Under the pieces are notes generated by a model. That model saw only the letters and a program-made list of their open reading frames with translations. It was not told the origin of the DNA and did no database searches. DNA of 64,000 nucleotides from Arsukibacterium sp. UBA5043. GTDB taxonomy: Bacteria > Pseudomonadota > Gammaproteobacteria > Enterobacterales > Alteromonadaceae. The translations under genes and the position numbers were made by a program. The stretch's first letter is position 1. Each line of letters starts with the position of its first letter. The stretch lies in the NCBI GenBank assembly GCA_002415085.1, contig DIBV01000001.1, forward strand, positions 124,001-188,000. Reading direction: 5' to 3'. This document shows positions 1 through 10,388 of the stretch, one piece after another.

Positions 1-651
1 TTGTTGATGTTGTGCCAGGGTATCGGGTTTCATTACGTTTTCAAGCGCCGAACGTTTCTGGCTGATCTCCAGCTCGCTGTAGCCATTGGCACGTTTAAAA
101 TCCAGATGTAAGTCCACTAACAGGGTGTTAGTAGTGACCGTATGAGCGATAAATTTTTCTGACAAAATCAGCACCCCTCCCGGCTTTAACCCCTGATAAA
201 TTTTCCCAATCAAGGCATCCCGATCCTCTGGTGCCAGAAATTGCAGGGTAAAGTTAATGACCACCACTGCTGCATCCTGAATCGCAATATCGCGAATATC
301 AGCCAGTTCAAGACTGACCGGTACTTCAGAGCGAAATGCCAGCAAATGTCGTTCACAACGTTCCAGCATAGCTTTGCTGTTATCCACGGCGATGAGACGT
401 GCGCCAGCAACGGAGATATTTCGACGCATAGCCAGACTTGCTGTACCAAGTGAGCAACCCAGATCGTAAAAATTACTCTGTGGTTGCTGAAAACGAGCGG
501 TTAATTTGCCGATAGTTTGAATAATAGTCTGGTAACCGGGAATAGAACGTTGAATCATGTCGGGAAAGACTTCAGCTACTTGATCATCAAACCTGAAATC
601 CTGAATTTGAGCCAGAGGCTCGGCGTAGATATGATCTTTTTGCATAGACAT
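1..651 (-). CDS. cmoA: Carboxy-S-adenosyl-L-methionine synthase, 3' end cut by window edge
   Basis: CmoA converts SAM and prephenate to carboxy-SAM, which CmoB uses to make the cmo5U modification at the wobble base of tRNAs. The visible 217 codons begin [12 protein letters not shown] and contain the class I methyltransferase glycine motif ([12 protein letters not shown]) and the family segment INFTLQFL. The family is about 245 residues long, so roughly 30 C-terminal residues lie beyond position 1. The start at 651 was chosen because it gives the usual CmoA N-terminus; a second in-frame ATG lies two codons later at 645. The gene is divergent from the diguanylate cyclase at 868; the 216 bases between hold no other gene. 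cmoB, the usual downstream partner, would be outside the window. Confidence 0.93.
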   Translation of the reverse strand, partial: MSMQKDHIYAEPLAQIQDFRFDDQVAEVFPDMIQRSIPGYQTIIQTIGKLTARFQQPQSNFYDLGCSLGTASLAMRRNISVAGARLIAVDNSKAMLERCERHLLAFRSEVPVSLELADIRDIAIQDAAVVVINFTLQFLAPEDRDALIGKIYQGLKPGGVLILSEKFIAHTVTTNTLLVDLHLDFKRANGYSELEISQKRSALENVMKPDTLAQHQQ

Positions 652-867
652 AAGCACCAGTGCTGCGCCGGATAAATAAATTAACGCGCGATAACAATAA
701 AGAACGTAGTTTACCCGAATTGTTGTGGGCCGCCAAAAGCAAACTATCCCGGTTTAATAAAACGGGGTTGGATTAACCTAAGTGCGGTCAGATAGCCCGG
801 GGCATCACTTGACCATTACTGGTACTAAGGGTAAAACATATATGATGTTAATCAGCTGTGTGGCGAA

Positions 868-3687
868 ATGATCAGACGTTTATGGGTTTATGCTGGAATA
901 CTGTGTTGCATTATCAGCTCAGCACTGGTCACGGCTCAACCGCAAAAGTTCAGAGTTGCCCTTAGCAACGATACGTATCCGTACATGTTTATTGATGAGC
1001 AGGGGCAGCCAGATGGTCTGATTGTTGATTACTGGCGCGCAATCGCTCAGGAGCAACAGTTTGAGATAGATTTTGTGATGGTTCCATGGCCGGAATCGGT
1101 GGAAATGCTTAACCAGGGCAAGGTCGACTTTCATGGGGGAATGGCATACACCGATCAGCGGGCAAAAGATTATCAATTGCATAGCATTAACATTACGATT
1201 TATAGCAATGTGTTTGTTCATCGAGACTTATTGCGGGTAGAAAAGCTTAGCGACATAGCGCCCTACGTGATAGGGGTGGTCGAAAACTCAAGCCATATAT
1301 CGACCCTTGCACGCGAACTGCCCAATGCGCTTTTACGGTCCTATCCAACAGTCAGTCAGATGTATGATGCGGCGCTGGCCGGCGACCTGAAAACATTTAC
1401 CAGCCTAGATCGCTTACCCCCCCGATATTCTGGCTACAATGCATTAGTTAATCAGTTTCCGCTATATAAAAAAGTACCGCTACAACTCATTGATTTGTCA
1501 TATGCATTGCCACTTAAATCGCCACTAAATAGTAAGTTAGTGCAGTATACAGCAGCGGTGTCTACCAACACATTAAACCAACTGGAACGCAAGTGGCTTG
1601 GTTTTAACGTTGCCAACGATAATACTTTGTTGCTCGGCTTGTCGGTTCTTAACCAACCTTATATGCATGTGACTTCGCAGGGCGAAGCAACAGGCTTGCT
1701 GGTCGATTTATGGCGGCTATGGTCTGAGAAAACCGGTACCAGCATTGCGTTCGTCCCTGATAACTCGGCCGATAGTCTGACCAGTCTGACGAATAAGCGG
1801 ATCGACGCCCACATTGGTTTCCCAGACAATACGTTACTTAACCCGCAACTGGAAAAAGCATACCACTTATATAGTTTCAGTAGTGCATATTACACATTAA
1901 AAAACAATGACTTACCATTGCCCAATGCCAGTTTTACGGGAAAAGTGGGCATTTATTATAATTCCGGCTATCTGCCTGAATTGCAGCAACAATATCCTGA
2001 TGTGACCTTTATCCGCTTCTCATCACTGGAAGCAATGACGAGCGCAACAATTGGCGGTGAAATAGATGGTTTTTTTGGGGCCGAAGCCATTTTGGATGCC
2101 CGTCTTAATCACCTGGATCTGGCCAGCGAGTTCATTGCCGCGCCAACTACGCGGCTATTTGCACCACTTTATGCATTAACCCATATTGATAATTCAGAAT
2201 TAGCGATAAAGATTAAAAACGGGTTTAATCAGATGTCACTGGAGGAGTTGGCCACGATTGAAAAAAAATGGGTCAGCTCAGCCGAGCAAAGCTATTATGC
2301 GGACTTTAAAAATAAAATACCGCTGACACCAGAGGAAAAAGCCTGGCTGTTGGAACATAGCCCATTGCGGGTTGGCTTGATGCGCAACTGGCCACCGATG
2401 GAATTTGTGGATGAACAGGGCAATGCCGCTGGCGTGACCCAGGAAATACTGCAAATTTTAGGCGAACGGTTAGATATTGAATTTGAGATAATGCTGTATG
2501 ACAATTTTGACGATATTCTAAATGATTTAGAACACCGCAAGCTCGATTTGGTCGCCAATATATCACCGACGGCTGAGCGGGAAACGTTCGTTCGTTTTAC
2601 TGAGCCGTTCTGGTCTGTGCAATGGGCGCTCATCAGTCACATTAACAGTGAAAATATTACCTCCGCCGCCGAGCTTAGCGGGAACAGTGTTGCTATTTTT
2701 GGCGATTATCAGTTAGCTTCGCATCTGTCTGATGTGGTAGCTGACACGGAGGTTATTATTGTCAATCAACTGAGGGATGGAATTGAGCTGCTGCAGAATA
2801 ACAGAATTGATTTTGTGCTTGATTCGGTAGCAGCGGGAAGCCGCGAGTTAAAACGGTTGAATGCGGTAAATCTGCGAATGCAGGTGATTGATGATTTACC
2901 TGATTTTCCTTCACTTGTTGGCGTACGAAGCGATTATCAACCGCTGGTGGCTATATTGAATAAAGGGCTACGCAGCATAAGTGAAGCTGAACGGGCACAA
3001 ATGTATCAGCATTGGTTTGATGTTGAAATCACCCAGGGCGTTGATAGCAAAAAAGTACAGCTGATAATTTGGCGGATAGCGGCAATAACCGTAGTGCTGA
3101 TAACAGTGTTTACGATCTGGAATTTGTTTTTACGCCGCGAGGTAAACCTGCGCCGGCAGGCCGAACATAAAATGCGTCATATGGCCACCCATGACGATTT
3201 AACCGGACTACCGAATCGCAGTTTGCTCAAAGAGCGGATTGACCAGGCGGTCGAGCAACATAGCCGTCATAACGAAATTTTAGCAGTACTTTTTATCGAT
3301 CTTGATGGCTTTAAAGAGGTAAATGACCAGTATGGTCATGATGCCGGTGATGAGTTATTACTGAAGCTTGGTGGTGTTCTGGACAGCTGTATTCGAAAAA
3401 GTGATACGGTGGCCCGCTTTGGTGGCGATGAATTTGTGGTGTTGTTGACAGCGCTCTTGCACCCGGATGATGCCGCTATTGTGGCAGAGAAAATAGTGTT
3501 TCAGTTAAGCCAGCCGTTACAGTTGTCCTTTGCACAGATTCAGGTGGGTGCCAGCATTGGTATTGCGATTTACCCGCACGATGCCACCGACAGCAGCGCA
3601 TTGTTAAAGCAAGCCGATAAACAAATGTATCTGGCAAAGCAGCAAGGAAAGAATGGTTATCGGTTCACTGAACGAGAGTTTTCGTGA
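868..3687 (+). CDS. Diguanylate cyclase with three tandem periplasmic solute-binding sensor domains
   Basis: This 939-residue membrane protein should make cyclic di-GMP in response to periplasmic ligands. It has a signal peptide (residues 1-23), three successive SBP family 3 domains (about 25-245, 250-475 and 500-725; each opens with an R-V-A-L/L-G-L/R-V-G-L strand followed by a P-Y/P-P-M motif), one membrane helix (about 735-760) and a C-terminal GGDEF domain (about 775-935). The active-site GGDEF is at 852-856 and an RxxD inhibitory site (RKSD, 843-846) sits exactly five residues before it, so both catalysis and product feedback look intact. There is no EAL domain. The start codon gives the signal peptide directly. 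The ligands cannot be read from sequence; amino acids are typical for this binding family. It stands alone, 83 bases before aspS. Confidence 0.9.
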   Translation: MIRRLWVYAGILCCIISSALVTAQPQKFRVALSNDTYPYMFIDEQGQPDGLIVDYWRAIAQEQQFEIDFVMVPWPESVEMLNQGKVDFHGGMAYTDQRAKDYQLHSINITIYSNVFVHRDLLRVEKLSDIAPYVIGVVENSSHISTLARELPNALLRSYPTVSQMYDAALAGDLKTFTSLDRLPPRYSGYNALVNQFPLYKKVPLQLIDLSYALPLKSPLNSKLVQYTAAVSTNTLNQLERKWLGFNVANDNTLLLGLSVLNQPYMHVTSQGEATGLLVDLWRLWSEKTGTSIAFVPDNSADSLTSLTNKRIDAHIGFPDNTLLNPQLEKAYHLYSFSSAYYTLKNNDLPLPNASFTGKVGIYYNSGYLPELQQQYPDVTFIRFSSLEAMTSATIGGEIDGFFGAEAILDARLNHLDLASEFIAAPTTRLFAPLYALTHIDNSELAIKIKNGFNQMSLEELATIEKKWVSSAEQSYYADFKNKIPLTPEEKAWLLEHSPLRVGLMRNWPPMEFVDEQGNAAGVTQEILQILGERLDIEFEIMLYDNFDDILNDLEHRKLDLVANISPTAERETFVRFTEPFWSVQWALISHINSENITSAAELSGNSVAIFGDYQLASHLSDVVADTEVIIVNQLRDGIELLQNNRIDFVLDSVAAGSRELKRLNAVNLRMQVIDDLPDFPSLVGVRSDYQPLVAILNKGLRSISEAERAQMYQHWFDVEITQGVDSKKVQLIIWRIAAITVVLITVFTIWNLFLRREVNLRRQAEHKMRHMATHDDLTGLPNRSLLKERIDQAVEQHSRHNEILAVLFIDLDGFKEVNDQYGHDAGDELLLKLGGVLDSCIRKSDTVARFGGDEFVVLLTALLHPDDAAIVAEKIVFQLSQPLQLSFAQIQVGASIGIAIYPHDATDSSALLKQADKQMYLAKQQGKNGYRFTEREFS

Positions 3688-3770
3688 ACGGGCAGTGACA
3701 TTAAGCGCTATTTCTATATAATTGGCGGTCATTTTACAGCGGCTGACCAACGAGATATAAGGAAGGGTTA

Positions 3771-5549
3771 ATGCGTAGCCATTACTGCGGTTTTTTAAGT
3801 GCCCAACATGCCGGGCAACAAGTTTCATTATGTGGCTGGGTTAACCGGCGCCGGGATCTCGGTGGCGTTATTTTTATCGATTTACGTGATCGTGAGGGCA
3901 TGGTTCAGGTTATCTGTGATCCGGATTTAACTGACTTATTTGAGTTGGCGTATACGCTCAGAAATGAATTTTGCATTCAGGTCACCGGCGAAGTGCGACT
4001 GCGCCCGTCGTCACAAATTAATGCCGATATGGCAACCGGTGAAATTGAAGTGTTCGCCAGTGGTTTATCCATATTGAATAAAGCGGCGCCGCTGCCGCTT
4101 GATTTCAATCACGACAACAGTGAAGAGCAGCGCCTTAAATACCGCTATCTGGATTTACGCCGCCCCGTCATGAGCGAACGGTTAAAGTTTAGGGCAAAAG
4201 TGACTAGTTTTGTTCGTAATTTCATGGACAGCAATGGCTTTCTAGACGTTGAGACGCCTATCCTGACCAAGGCGACTCCGGAAGGTGCCCGCGATTATCT
4301 GGTGCCAAGTCGCACCCACAAAGGTCAGTTTTTTGCCCTGCCGCAATCTCCTCAGTTGTTTAAGCAATTGCTGATGATGTCAGGCCTTGATCGTTACTAT
4401 CAAATCGTAAAATGTTTCCGCGATGAAGATTTACGCGCCGATCGCCAGCCAGAATTTACTCAGATTGATATTGAAACCTCTTTTATGAGTGCTGAGCAAG
4501 TGATGGCAGTAACCGAACAAATGGTCCACCAGTTGTTTTTACAACTGCTGGAGGTCAATTTGGGCGACTTTCCGCAAATGACCTTCCATGAGGCAATGCG
4601 GTTGTACGGTTCTGACAAGCCCGATTTACGCAACCCAATGCAGTTTGTTGATATTGCAGATCTGGTAAAGCAGGTTGAGTTTAACGTATTTTCCGGCCCT
4701 GCGAACGACCCTAAAGGGCGGGTTGTGGCACTGAAAGTACCTGCAGCTGCCGATAAGGTCTCACGCAAAGACATCGACAACTACACCAGTTTTGTTGGCA
4801 TATATGGTGCTAAGGGTCTGGCGTGGATGAAAGTGAACAACGTTAGTGCCGGCATCGATGGCGTACAGTCACCGGTGGCCAAATTTTTAACTGCCGATAT
4901 TGTCAGCAATATTTTGCAGCGCACTGCTGCCGCTGATGGCGACATGATTTTCTTCGGCGCTGCCAGCTATAAAGTCGTGTGCGAAGCTATGGGCGCGTTG
5001 CGTCTGAAACTGGGCGACGATTTAGGCATAACGGTGCCGGGCTGGAAGCCGTTATGGGTTGTTGACTTCCCGATGTTTGAAGAGAATGAAGATGGCAGCC
5101 ATACCGCGGTGCATCACCCGTTTACCTCACCGCTTGATACCGCCGGTTTTTTAGCGACGCCGGTTGCACAGTTGGATCATACTAATTTATTATCAAACGC
5201 CTATGATATGGTGTTAAACGGCACTGAATTAGGTGGTGGTTCTGTCCGTATTCACAGCGCTGAGGTGCAGGCAAAAGTATTTAAATTGCTTGGTATCAGT
5301 GATGATGAGGCAACAGAAAAGTTTGGTTTCTTACTGGAAGCGTTGAAATTTGGCGCACCACCGCATGCAGGTTTAGCTTTTGGTTTAGACCGGTTGGTAA
5401 TGTTAATGACCGGCGCTACGTCAATTCGCGATGTGATGGCGTTTCCGAAAACGGCGACGGCAGCGTGCCCGCTTACTGATGCACCTGGTGAGGCTAATAA
5501 TGCGCAACTGGCTGAATTAAGTATTCAGGTTATCCGTAAAGCTCAGTAG
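3771..5549 (+). CDS. aspS: Aspartyl-tRNA synthetase
   Basis: AspS charges tRNA-Asp with aspartate and is a class II synthetase of the bacterial type. The 592 residues match the family length. Visible parts are the N-terminal anticodon-binding OB fold (about 1-105), class II motif 2 ([18 protein letters not shown], about 217-234), the bacterial GAD insertion (about 290-420) and class II motif 3 ([15 protein letters not shown], about 534-548). A GAAGGG ribosome site lies just before the ATG at 3771. It is followed after 139 bases by yebC, an order common in gammaproteobacteria (aspS, yebC, ruvC). Confidence 0.98.
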   Translation: MRSHYCGFLSAQHAGQQVSLCGWVNRRRDLGGVIFIDLRDREGMVQVICDPDLTDLFELAYTLRNEFCIQVTGEVRLRPSSQINADMATGEIEVFASGLSILNKAAPLPLDFNHDNSEEQRLKYRYLDLRRPVMSERLKFRAKVTSFVRNFMDSNGFLDVETPILTKATPEGARDYLVPSRTHKGQFFALPQSPQLFKQLLMMSGLDRYYQIVKCFRDEDLRADRQPEFTQIDIETSFMSAEQVMAVTEQMVHQLFLQLLEVNLGDFPQMTFHEAMRLYGSDKPDLRNPMQFVDIADLVKQVEFNVFSGPANDPKGRVVALKVPAAADKVSRKDIDNYTSFVGIYGAKGLAWMKVNNVSAGIDGVQSPVAKFLTADIVSNILQRTAAADGDMIFFGAASYKVVCEAMGALRLKLGDDLGITVPGWKPLWVVDFPMFEENEDGSHTAVHHPFTSPLDTAGFLATPVAQLDHTNLLSNAYDMVLNGTELGGGSVRIHSAEVQAKVFKLLGISDDEATEKFGFLLEALKFGAPPHAGLAFGLDRLVMLMTGATSIRDVMAFPKTATAACPLTDAPGEANNAQLAELSIQVIRKAQ

Positions 5550-5563
5550 CACCGCGGCACTAT

Positions 5564-5640
5564 TTTGTAGACAGCAGCCTGTAAATTGGAACCTGTAGAT
5601 AGCAACCTGTAGAAAATACCCTGTAAGTTGTTAACCTGCG
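5564..5640 (+). repeat. Short tandem repeat of 14-base period
   Basis: The sequence CCTGTA recurs at 5578, 5592, 5606 and 5620, spaced exactly 14 bases, with a degraded unit before (TTTGTA at 5564) and a final CCTGCG at 5635, one base out of phase. The 8 bases between cores vary but are A/T-rich. It lies between aspS and yebC. Function unknown; it could be a slippage-prone repeat or a set of binding sites on one DNA-helix face spacing that rotates. Confidence 0.7.
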
Positions 5641-5663
5641 CCAGCAAATTGCGGGCGCAGGAT
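5635..5663 (+). promoter_or_regulatory. Hairpin in the aspS-yebC gap
   Basis: CCTGCGCC (5635-5642) can pair with GGCGCAGG (5656-5663) across a 13-base loop. There is no T-run on either strand, so it is not a standard terminator. It sits about 25 bases before the yebC start, close enough to affect mRNA end stability or yebC translation. Confidence 0.45.
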
Positions 5664-5688
5664 TATTACCGCAAGCGAGGAGTGAAAT

Positions 5689-6435
5689 ATGGCCGGCCAT
5701 AGTAAATGGGCGAACATGAAGCATCGCAAAGCCCGCCAGGATGCGAAAAAAAGTAAAATATTTACCAAAATTATTCGTGAGCTTACCGTTTCTGCTCGCA
5801 GCAATCCTGATATCAGTGCTAACCCGCGGCTGCGTCTGGCAGTAGACAAAGCATTGTCAGAAAATATGACCAGAGACACCATTGATCGCGCGATCAAGCG
5901 CGGTGCCGGGGCAACAGAAACTGAGAATTACGAAGAGTTAGTGTACGAAGGCTACGGCCCCAATGGTGTAGCCATTATTGTTGAAACCATGACGGACAAT
6001 AATAAACGAACGGTTGCTGATGTGCGCAACGCTTTTACTAAAAACGGTGGCAACCTGGGCACATCGGGATCGGTAGCTTATTTATTTTCCCGGCGTGGCG
6101 TACTGCTGTTCGCGCCGGACATAGACGAAGATGCACTGCTCGATGCCGCCCTGGAAGCAGGGGCAGAAGATGTGCAAACCCATGAGGATGGCAGTACAGA
6201 GGTGTTTACCAGCCCTGAACATTACAACGACATTAAAGACAGCTTAGCTGCCGCCGGTTTTACTGCCGATAATGCAGAAATAGATATGATACCGTCTATT
6301 CGTGCCCAGGTTGATGCAGACAATGTTGGCCGGTTTTTTAAATTGATAGATATGCTGGAAGACTCTGACGATGTGCAGAATGTGTATCACAATGCTGATA
6401 TTAATGACGATCTGCTTAACGAGCACAGTGTGTAG
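5689..6435 (+). CDS. yebC: YebC/PmpR-family protein (TACO1-type)
   Basis: YebC-family proteins bind DNA as regulators in some species, and recent work on the family also places them at the ribosome, relieving stalls at difficult peptide sequences. The 248 residues begin [19 protein letters not shown], the family hallmark, and include the conserved Y-E-G-Y-G-P-(N/G)-G segment near residue 85. A GAGGAG ribosome site is close to the ATG. It overlaps the ruvC GTG start by one base (position 6435), so it is translationally coupled to ruvC. A second, more divergent member of the family is encoded at 34811-35521. Confidence 0.96.
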   Translation: MAGHSKWANMKHRKARQDAKKSKIFTKIIRELTVSARSNPDISANPRLRLAVDKALSENMTRDTIDRAIKRGAGATETENYEELVYEGYGPNGVAIIVETMTDNNKRTVADVRNAFTKNGGNLGTSGSVAYLFSRRGVLLFAPDIDEDALLDAALEAGAEDVQTHEDGSTEVFTSPEHYNDIKDSLAAAGFTADNAEIDMIPSIRAQVDADNVGRFFKLIDMLEDSDDVQNVYHNADINDDLLNEHSV

Positions 6436-6956
6436 TGAATATTATTCTGGGGATTGACCCCGGCAGTCGCCTGACCGGATACGGTGTGGTGCGCCAGCAA
6501 GGCAATAAATTTGTCTATATGGCCAGTGGTTGTATCAGGCTGGGCACTGACGAGCTGCCAGAGCGTTTATTGCGGATTTTCAACGGTATTTCCGAGATCA
6601 TTACCCAAACTCAGCCAACCATATTTGCTATTGAACAAGTATTTATGGCCCATAATCCTGACTCTGCATTAAAGCTCGGACAAGCACGTGGCGCAGCTAT
6701 TGTTGCCGCTAAGCACGCCGGACTGGATGTATATGAGTATTCAGCGCGGCAGGTTAAACAAGCGGTAGTGGGTACTGGCGCGGCTGACAAAGCTCAGGTG
6801 CAGCATATGGTACGTTCGTTATTGCAGCTTAGTGCCAGCCCGCAGGCCGACGCCGCAGATGCGCTTGCAGTTGCGTTGTGCCATGGGCATACTCAGCAAA
6901 GCCTGGTGGCCCTGGCTGGCCAGGCGCGTAAAACGGTGCGCCGGCGCCTGCGCTGA
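6435..6956 (+). CDS. ruvC: Holliday junction resolvase RuvC
   Basis: RuvC cuts Holliday junctions symmetrically after RuvAB branch migration. The 173 residues have the RNase H-like fold signature: the first acidic residue in [14 protein letters not shown] (Asp7), the central IEQVF glutamate (about 67) and the C-terminal D-A-A-D-A-L-A-V-A acidic pair (about 139-142). It starts at a GTG that shares its first base with the last base of the yebC stop. ruvA follows after 82 bases. Confidence 0.97.
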   Translation: MNIILGIDPGSRLTGYGVVRQQGNKFVYMASGCIRLGTDELPERLLRIFNGISEIITQTQPTIFAIEQVFMAHNPDSALKLGQARGAAIVAAKHAGLDVYEYSARQVKQAVVGTGAADKAQVQHMVRSLLQLSASPQADAADALAVALCHGHTQQSLVALAGQARKTVRRRLR

Positions 6957-7038
6957 AATGTCACGGCCTAGTTAAACCTGGTGATAATAGTTACCTGTCA
7001 ACATTTAAAATTAACGAATTAAGAAGAAGCGCTGCCTG

Positions 7039-7656
7039 ATGATTGGACGTTTACAAGGTGTATTACTGGAAAAACAGGCTCCTGATATTTTGCTTGACGT
7101 GGCTGGCGTTGGCTATGAAGTGCAATTGCCCATGACCAGTTTTTATCAGCTACCTGAACCGGGAAATCAGCTGATTATTTTTACCCATTTTGTTGTGCGG
7201 GAAGATGCGCAGCTGCTTTATGGTTTTATCACCAGCACTGAGCGTAGTTTGTTTCGGCAACTGATAAAAGCCAACGGTGTCGGTCCGAAACTGGCACTGA
7301 CCATTTTATCAGGGATGACCGCCCAGCAGTTTGTTCATTGTGTATTGCATGATGAAATTAGCACGCTGGTAAAATTGCCGGGGGTAGGTAAAAAAACCGC
7401 CGAGCGATTAGTGATAGAGATGCGTGACCGGTTAAAAGATTGGGGGGTTAGCGGCACGCCGGTTACTGACCGGTTGACATTAAGCAGTGATGAAGCAATT
7501 TTTGCGCCGCCGGCCAGTGCCGAACAAGATGCCTTAAGTGCTTTGCTGGGGTTGGGTTACAGTCAGGCTCAGGCCAGCAAAGCAGTAAAATTAGTTAAAC
7601 GCGCCGACATGAGCAGTGAGCAACTGATCATGGCCGCCCTGAAGAGTATGGTATAG
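7039..7656 (+). CDS. ruvA: Holliday junction helicase subunit RuvA
   Basis: RuvA binds the four-way junction as a tetramer and loads RuvB. The 205 residues show the OB-fold start (MIGRLQG), two helix-hairpin-helix motifs (GVGPKLAL about 80-87 and [13 protein letters not shown] about 113-125) and the C-terminal RuvB-binding helical domain (about 158-203). The stop is five bases before ruvB. Confidence 0.97.
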   Translation: MIGRLQGVLLEKQAPDILLDVAGVGYEVQLPMTSFYQLPEPGNQLIIFTHFVVREDAQLLYGFITSTERSLFRQLIKANGVGPKLALTILSGMTAQQFVHCVLHDEISTLVKLPGVGKKTAERLVIEMRDRLKDWGVSGTPVTDRLTLSSDEAIFAPPASAEQDALSALLGLGYSQAQASKAVKLVKRADMSSEQLIMAALKSMV

Positions 7657-7661
7657 CCAGG

Positions 7662-8672
7662 ATGATTGAAGCTGATCGAATGATCCAGGGCAATGCGACC
7701 CGCGAAGATGAAGTCATCGACCGGGCCATCCGCCCCAAAACCCTGGCCGATTATACGGGTCAGCAACATGTACGCGAACAAATGGCGATTTTTATCGAGG
7801 CGGCCAGGGGGCGGGGCGATCCACTGGACCATTTATTAATTTTTGGCCCACCAGGCCTGGGTAAAACAACCCTGGCAATGATTGTTGCGAATGAAATGGG
7901 GGTAAATATCAAAAGTACCTCTGGTCCGGTGCTGGAAAAAGCGGGTGATTTAGCGGCATTGCTTACCAATCTTGAACAAAATGATGTGTTATTTATTGAT
8001 GAAATACATCGCTTAAGCCCGGTGGTCGAAGAGATTTTATATCCGGCAATGGAAGATTATCAGCTGGATATTATGATAGGTGAGGGCCCTGCTGCTCGCT
8101 CTATAAAGCTTGAATTGCCGCCCTTTACCCTGATAGGGGCAACCACCCGCGCCGGAGCGCTTACGTCGCCACTGCGTGACCGCTTTGGCATCGTTCAACG
8201 CTTAGAATTTTATAAAGTAGATGAGCTTAGCGACATTATTCAACGCTCAGCGCTATACCTGAATTTACAGCTCGATAAAGAGGCGGCAACCGAAATTGCC
8301 CGTCGCTCACGGGGAACCCCCAGGATTGCCAACCGTTTGCTGCGCCGGGTACGTGACTATGCTCAGGTTAAATCAGACGGTACCGTGACGGTAACGGTAG
8401 CCGCGCAAGCCCTGAAAATGGTTGACGTCGACGCAGAAGGCTTTGATTATATGGATCGAAAGTTGATCCTGGCCATTATTGATAAATTTATGGGCGGGCC
8501 GGTAGGGCTTGATAACTTAGCGGCGGCGATTGGTGAAGAAAAAGAAACCATTGAAGATGTGATAGAGCCCTTTTTAATCCAGCAGGGCTTTATTCAGCGA
8601 ACGCCCCGTGGCCGTATTGCCTCACCTCGTGCCTATCAGCATTTTGGCTTCGATTTACCACAAAGAGATTAA
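7662..8672 (+). CDS. ruvB: Holliday junction branch migration ATPase RuvB
   Basis: RuvB is the AAA+ hexameric motor of branch migration. The 336 residues contain Walker A ([11 protein letters not shown], about 62-72), Walker B with DEIHR (about 112-116), the sensor segment GATTRAG and the C-terminal winged helix (R-T-P-R-G-R near the end). MIEADR is the usual N-terminus. It is the last gene of the yebC-ruvCAB unit; no plus-strand terminator is evident after it. Confidence 0.98.
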   Translation: MIEADRMIQGNATREDEVIDRAIRPKTLADYTGQQHVREQMAIFIEAARGRGDPLDHLLIFGPPGLGKTTLAMIVANEMGVNIKSTSGPVLEKAGDLAALLTNLEQNDVLFIDEIHRLSPVVEEILYPAMEDYQLDIMIGEGPAARSIKLELPPFTLIGATTRAGALTSPLRDRFGIVQRLEFYKVDELSDIIQRSALYLNLQLDKEAATEIARRSRGTPRIANRLLRRVRDYAQVKSDGTVTVTVAAQALKMVDVDAEGFDYMDRKLILAIIDKFMGGPVGLDNLAAAIGEEKETIEDVIEPFLIQQGFIQRTPRGRIASPRAYQHFGFDLPQRD

Positions 8673-8725
8673 GTTGAACAAAAGTACTCGCCAAATAGGA
8701 CATAAGTGCCAACTAGGACGCGAAT

Positions 8726-8753
8726 AAAAAAAAGCCCGCTCAAAGGAGCGGGC
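8726..8753 (-). terminator. Rho-independent terminator, minus strand
   Basis: GCCCGCTC (8734-8741) and GAGCGGGC (8746-8753) form a perfect 8-base stem with a 4-base loop. The run of eight A at 8726-8733 becomes a U-run only on the minus strand. There is no T-run on the plus-strand side, so it does not serve ruvB. Confidence 0.85.
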
Positions 8754-8905
8754 AAAGCAACAAGTTGAAGGTGTGCTTCAATAAATCCAGGGAACATGTT
8801 TGAAACAGCAGCAAAACTAATCTTAGCTATCAGTCATACTGCTTAAGTGAACTTTACTAAACAGGGTAATCGACTTACCGTGCTTTTGCGCTAGCTCAGA
8901 ACACA
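8726..8905 (-). ncRNA. Candidate small RNA in the ruvB-ybgC gap
   Basis: A complete minus-strand transcription unit can be drawn without a credible protein: a sigma-70-like promoter (8912-8940), about 180 bases of transcript and a strong terminator (8726-8753). The only ATG-started frames inside are a four-codon one and one that runs through the terminator hairpin. I do not recognise the sequence as 6S, CsrB, Spot 42, tmRNA or RNase P. The rest of the 8673-9301 gap shows only the palindrome at 8961-8981 and the ybgC promoter. Confidence 0.5.
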
Positions 8906-8911
8906 GGGCGT

Positions 8912-8940
8912 ATGTTAAAGACTTCGAGTAAATACTTCAA
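8912..8940 (-). promoter_or_regulatory. Predicted sigma-70 promoter of the candidate small RNA
   Basis: On the minus strand TTGAAG (8940-8935) and TAACAT (8917-8912) are 17 bases apart. Transcription would start near 8905. The 10-base palindrome at 8961-8981 lies upstream of the -35 box in an activator-like position. Confidence 0.5.
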
Positions 8941-8960
8941 ACGAGAAAAATTAGCGCGCT

Positions 8961-8981
8961 GGCATTAGTTTAACTAATGCC
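8961..8981. promoter_or_regulatory. 21-base perfect palindrome, possible operator
   Basis: GGCATTAGTT (8961-8970) is the exact reverse complement of AACTAATGCC (8972-8981) around one central T. Such tight symmetry with almost no loop fits a dimeric regulator site better than an RNA hairpin. It lies about 20 bases upstream of the predicted small-RNA -35 box. Confidence 0.5.
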
Positions 8982-9245
8982 AATGAGGTTATTGGATGTT
9001 CACTAAACAAGCAGTTAACGTACAAAGGACGAAAGAAGCCCTGTATTCATCTGCGATTAAGTTTAAATGTGGATGATGGCTCGGATTACTTTTAATAGTT
9101 ATCTGTAGCAGTTGCGGCCTTTTTTCAGCTAATACATTGCATGCGTAACATATTGAACTTAAGCGCACTGCCACAGTCTGCTTTTTAAGCATAATACAAG
9201 TGGTCACCGCAAATAAATATAGTTGCATTGGAGCCTTGCCAGCCA

Positions 9246-9274
9246 TTGAGTTTACCGTGCTGGCTAATTATCAT
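9246..9274 (+). promoter_or_regulatory. Possible promoter of the ybgC-tol-pal operon
   Basis: TTGAGT (9246-9251) and TATCAT (9269-9274) are 17 bases apart and 28 bases before the ybgC start codon. Confidence 0.4.
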
Positions 9275-9301
9275 ACGCGGCAAAATGAGATATGGTTATA
9301 A

Positions 9302-9712
9302 ATGGCAGATAAAAGCTTCACGTGGCCGGTGCGGGTATATTATGAAGATACCGACGCTGGCGGTATTGTTTATTACGCGAATTATCTGAAATTTTTTGAA
9401 AGGGCCCGCACCGAATGGTTACGGGCGCTGGGTGTCGAACAGGATATTTTGTTGTCAAATAATATCGCTTTTGTTGTTACTCAGGTTTTAATGAACAATA
9501 AAAAAAGTGCAGTTTTTAATGAATTATTGACGGTATCCAGTCAAATCAGTACCTTAAAGTCTGCGAGTATCATTTTTTCCCAGCAAATTTATAATGCTTC
9601 GGCCCAGTTAGTGTGTCAGGCTGAAATTAAAGTTGCCTGTATTGACAAGCAGGCTATGAAAGCCCGGCCAATGCCGGCCGAAATTGCAGAGGTGTTAACG
9701 CGTGTCAGGTGA
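9302..9712 (+). CDS. ybgC: Tol-Pal-associated acyl-CoA thioesterase
   Basis: YbgC is a hot-dog-fold thioesterase that acts on short or acyl-ACP substrates and is genetically tied to the Tol-Pal envelope complex. The 136 residues contain the 4-hydroxybenzoyl-CoA thioesterase signature [16 protein letters not shown] (about 13-28, catalytic Asp in DTDAGG) and K-F-F-E-R-A-R-T-E. It is the first gene of the operon and overlaps tolQ by 11 bases. Confidence 0.95.
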   Translation: MADKSFTWPVRVYYEDTDAGGIVYYANYLKFFERARTEWLRALGVEQDILLSNNIAFVVTQVLMNNKKSAVFNELLTVSSQISTLKSASIIFSQQIYNASAQLVCQAEIKVACIDKQAMKARPMPAEIAEVLTRVR

Positions 9713-10388
9713 AATTTCCATTCTTCATTTATTACTCGATGCCAGTATCGTAGTGCAGTTGGTAATGCTTATTTTGGTGGGTATGTCGGTTGCTTCCTGG
9801 AGCATGATTTTTAAACGGAAAAAAGTACTGAAAGATGCGTTGGCAGATGCCAAGAGATTTGAAGATAAATTCTGGTCGGGTATCGATTTGTCAAAACTGT
9901 ACGCAGAGGTCAGCGCCCGGCAGAGCAATATCGGTTTAGAAGCCCTGTTTAAAGCAGGTTTTAAAGAGTTTGCCAGATTACATAAAAGCAGCAGACAGCA
10001 GCCTGCTGCTTTAATGGAAGGGGCTCAGCGGGCGATGCGGGTAGGCTTGTCACGCGAAGTGGAGCGGCTGGAAACCAATTTGCCTTTTCTGGCTACTGTT
10101 GGCTCTATCAGCCCATACATTGGCTTGTTTGGTACCGTATGGGGCATTATGAATTCATTTATAGCTCTGGGTGCAGTGCAGCAAGCGACGCTGGCAATGG
10201 TAGCACCAGGCATTGCCGAGGCATTGATTGCCACGGCTATCGGTCTGTTTGCGGCAATACCGGCAGTTATTGCCTACAACAAGTTTTCGCATCAGGTTGA
10301 GTTGCTTGAAAGTAGCTACGTGAACTTTGTTGAAGAGTTCTCTAATATATTGCACCGCCAGGCGGTTAACAGTACTGAGGCTGCCTGA
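9702..10388 (+). CDS. tolQ: Tol-Pal inner-membrane proton channel subunit TolQ
   Basis: TolQ with TolR converts the proton gradient into force transmitted by TolA during outer-membrane constriction. The 228 residues show three membrane segments: one near the N-terminus (about 15-37) and two after the long cytoplasmic loop (about 128-155 and 165-190), with the conserved [20 protein letters not shown] region. It starts at a GTG inside ybgC and its last base is the first base of tolR. Confidence 0.97.
   Translation: MSGEISILHLLLDASIVVQLVMLILVGMSVASWSMIFKRKKVLKDALADAKRFEDKFWSGIDLSKLYAEVSARQSNIGLEALFKAGFKEFARLHKSSRQQPAALMEGAQRAMRVGLSREVERLETNLPFLATVGSISPYIGLFGTVWGIMNSFIALGAVQQATLAMVAPGIAEALIATAIGLFAAIPAVIAYNKFSHQVELLESSYVNFVEEFSNILHRQAVNSTEAA

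Noticed and set aside
8989-9246. 85-codon minus-strand frame in the ruvB-ybgC gap
   Set aside because: No ribosome site, Cys-rich and low-complexity composition, and no recognisable domain.
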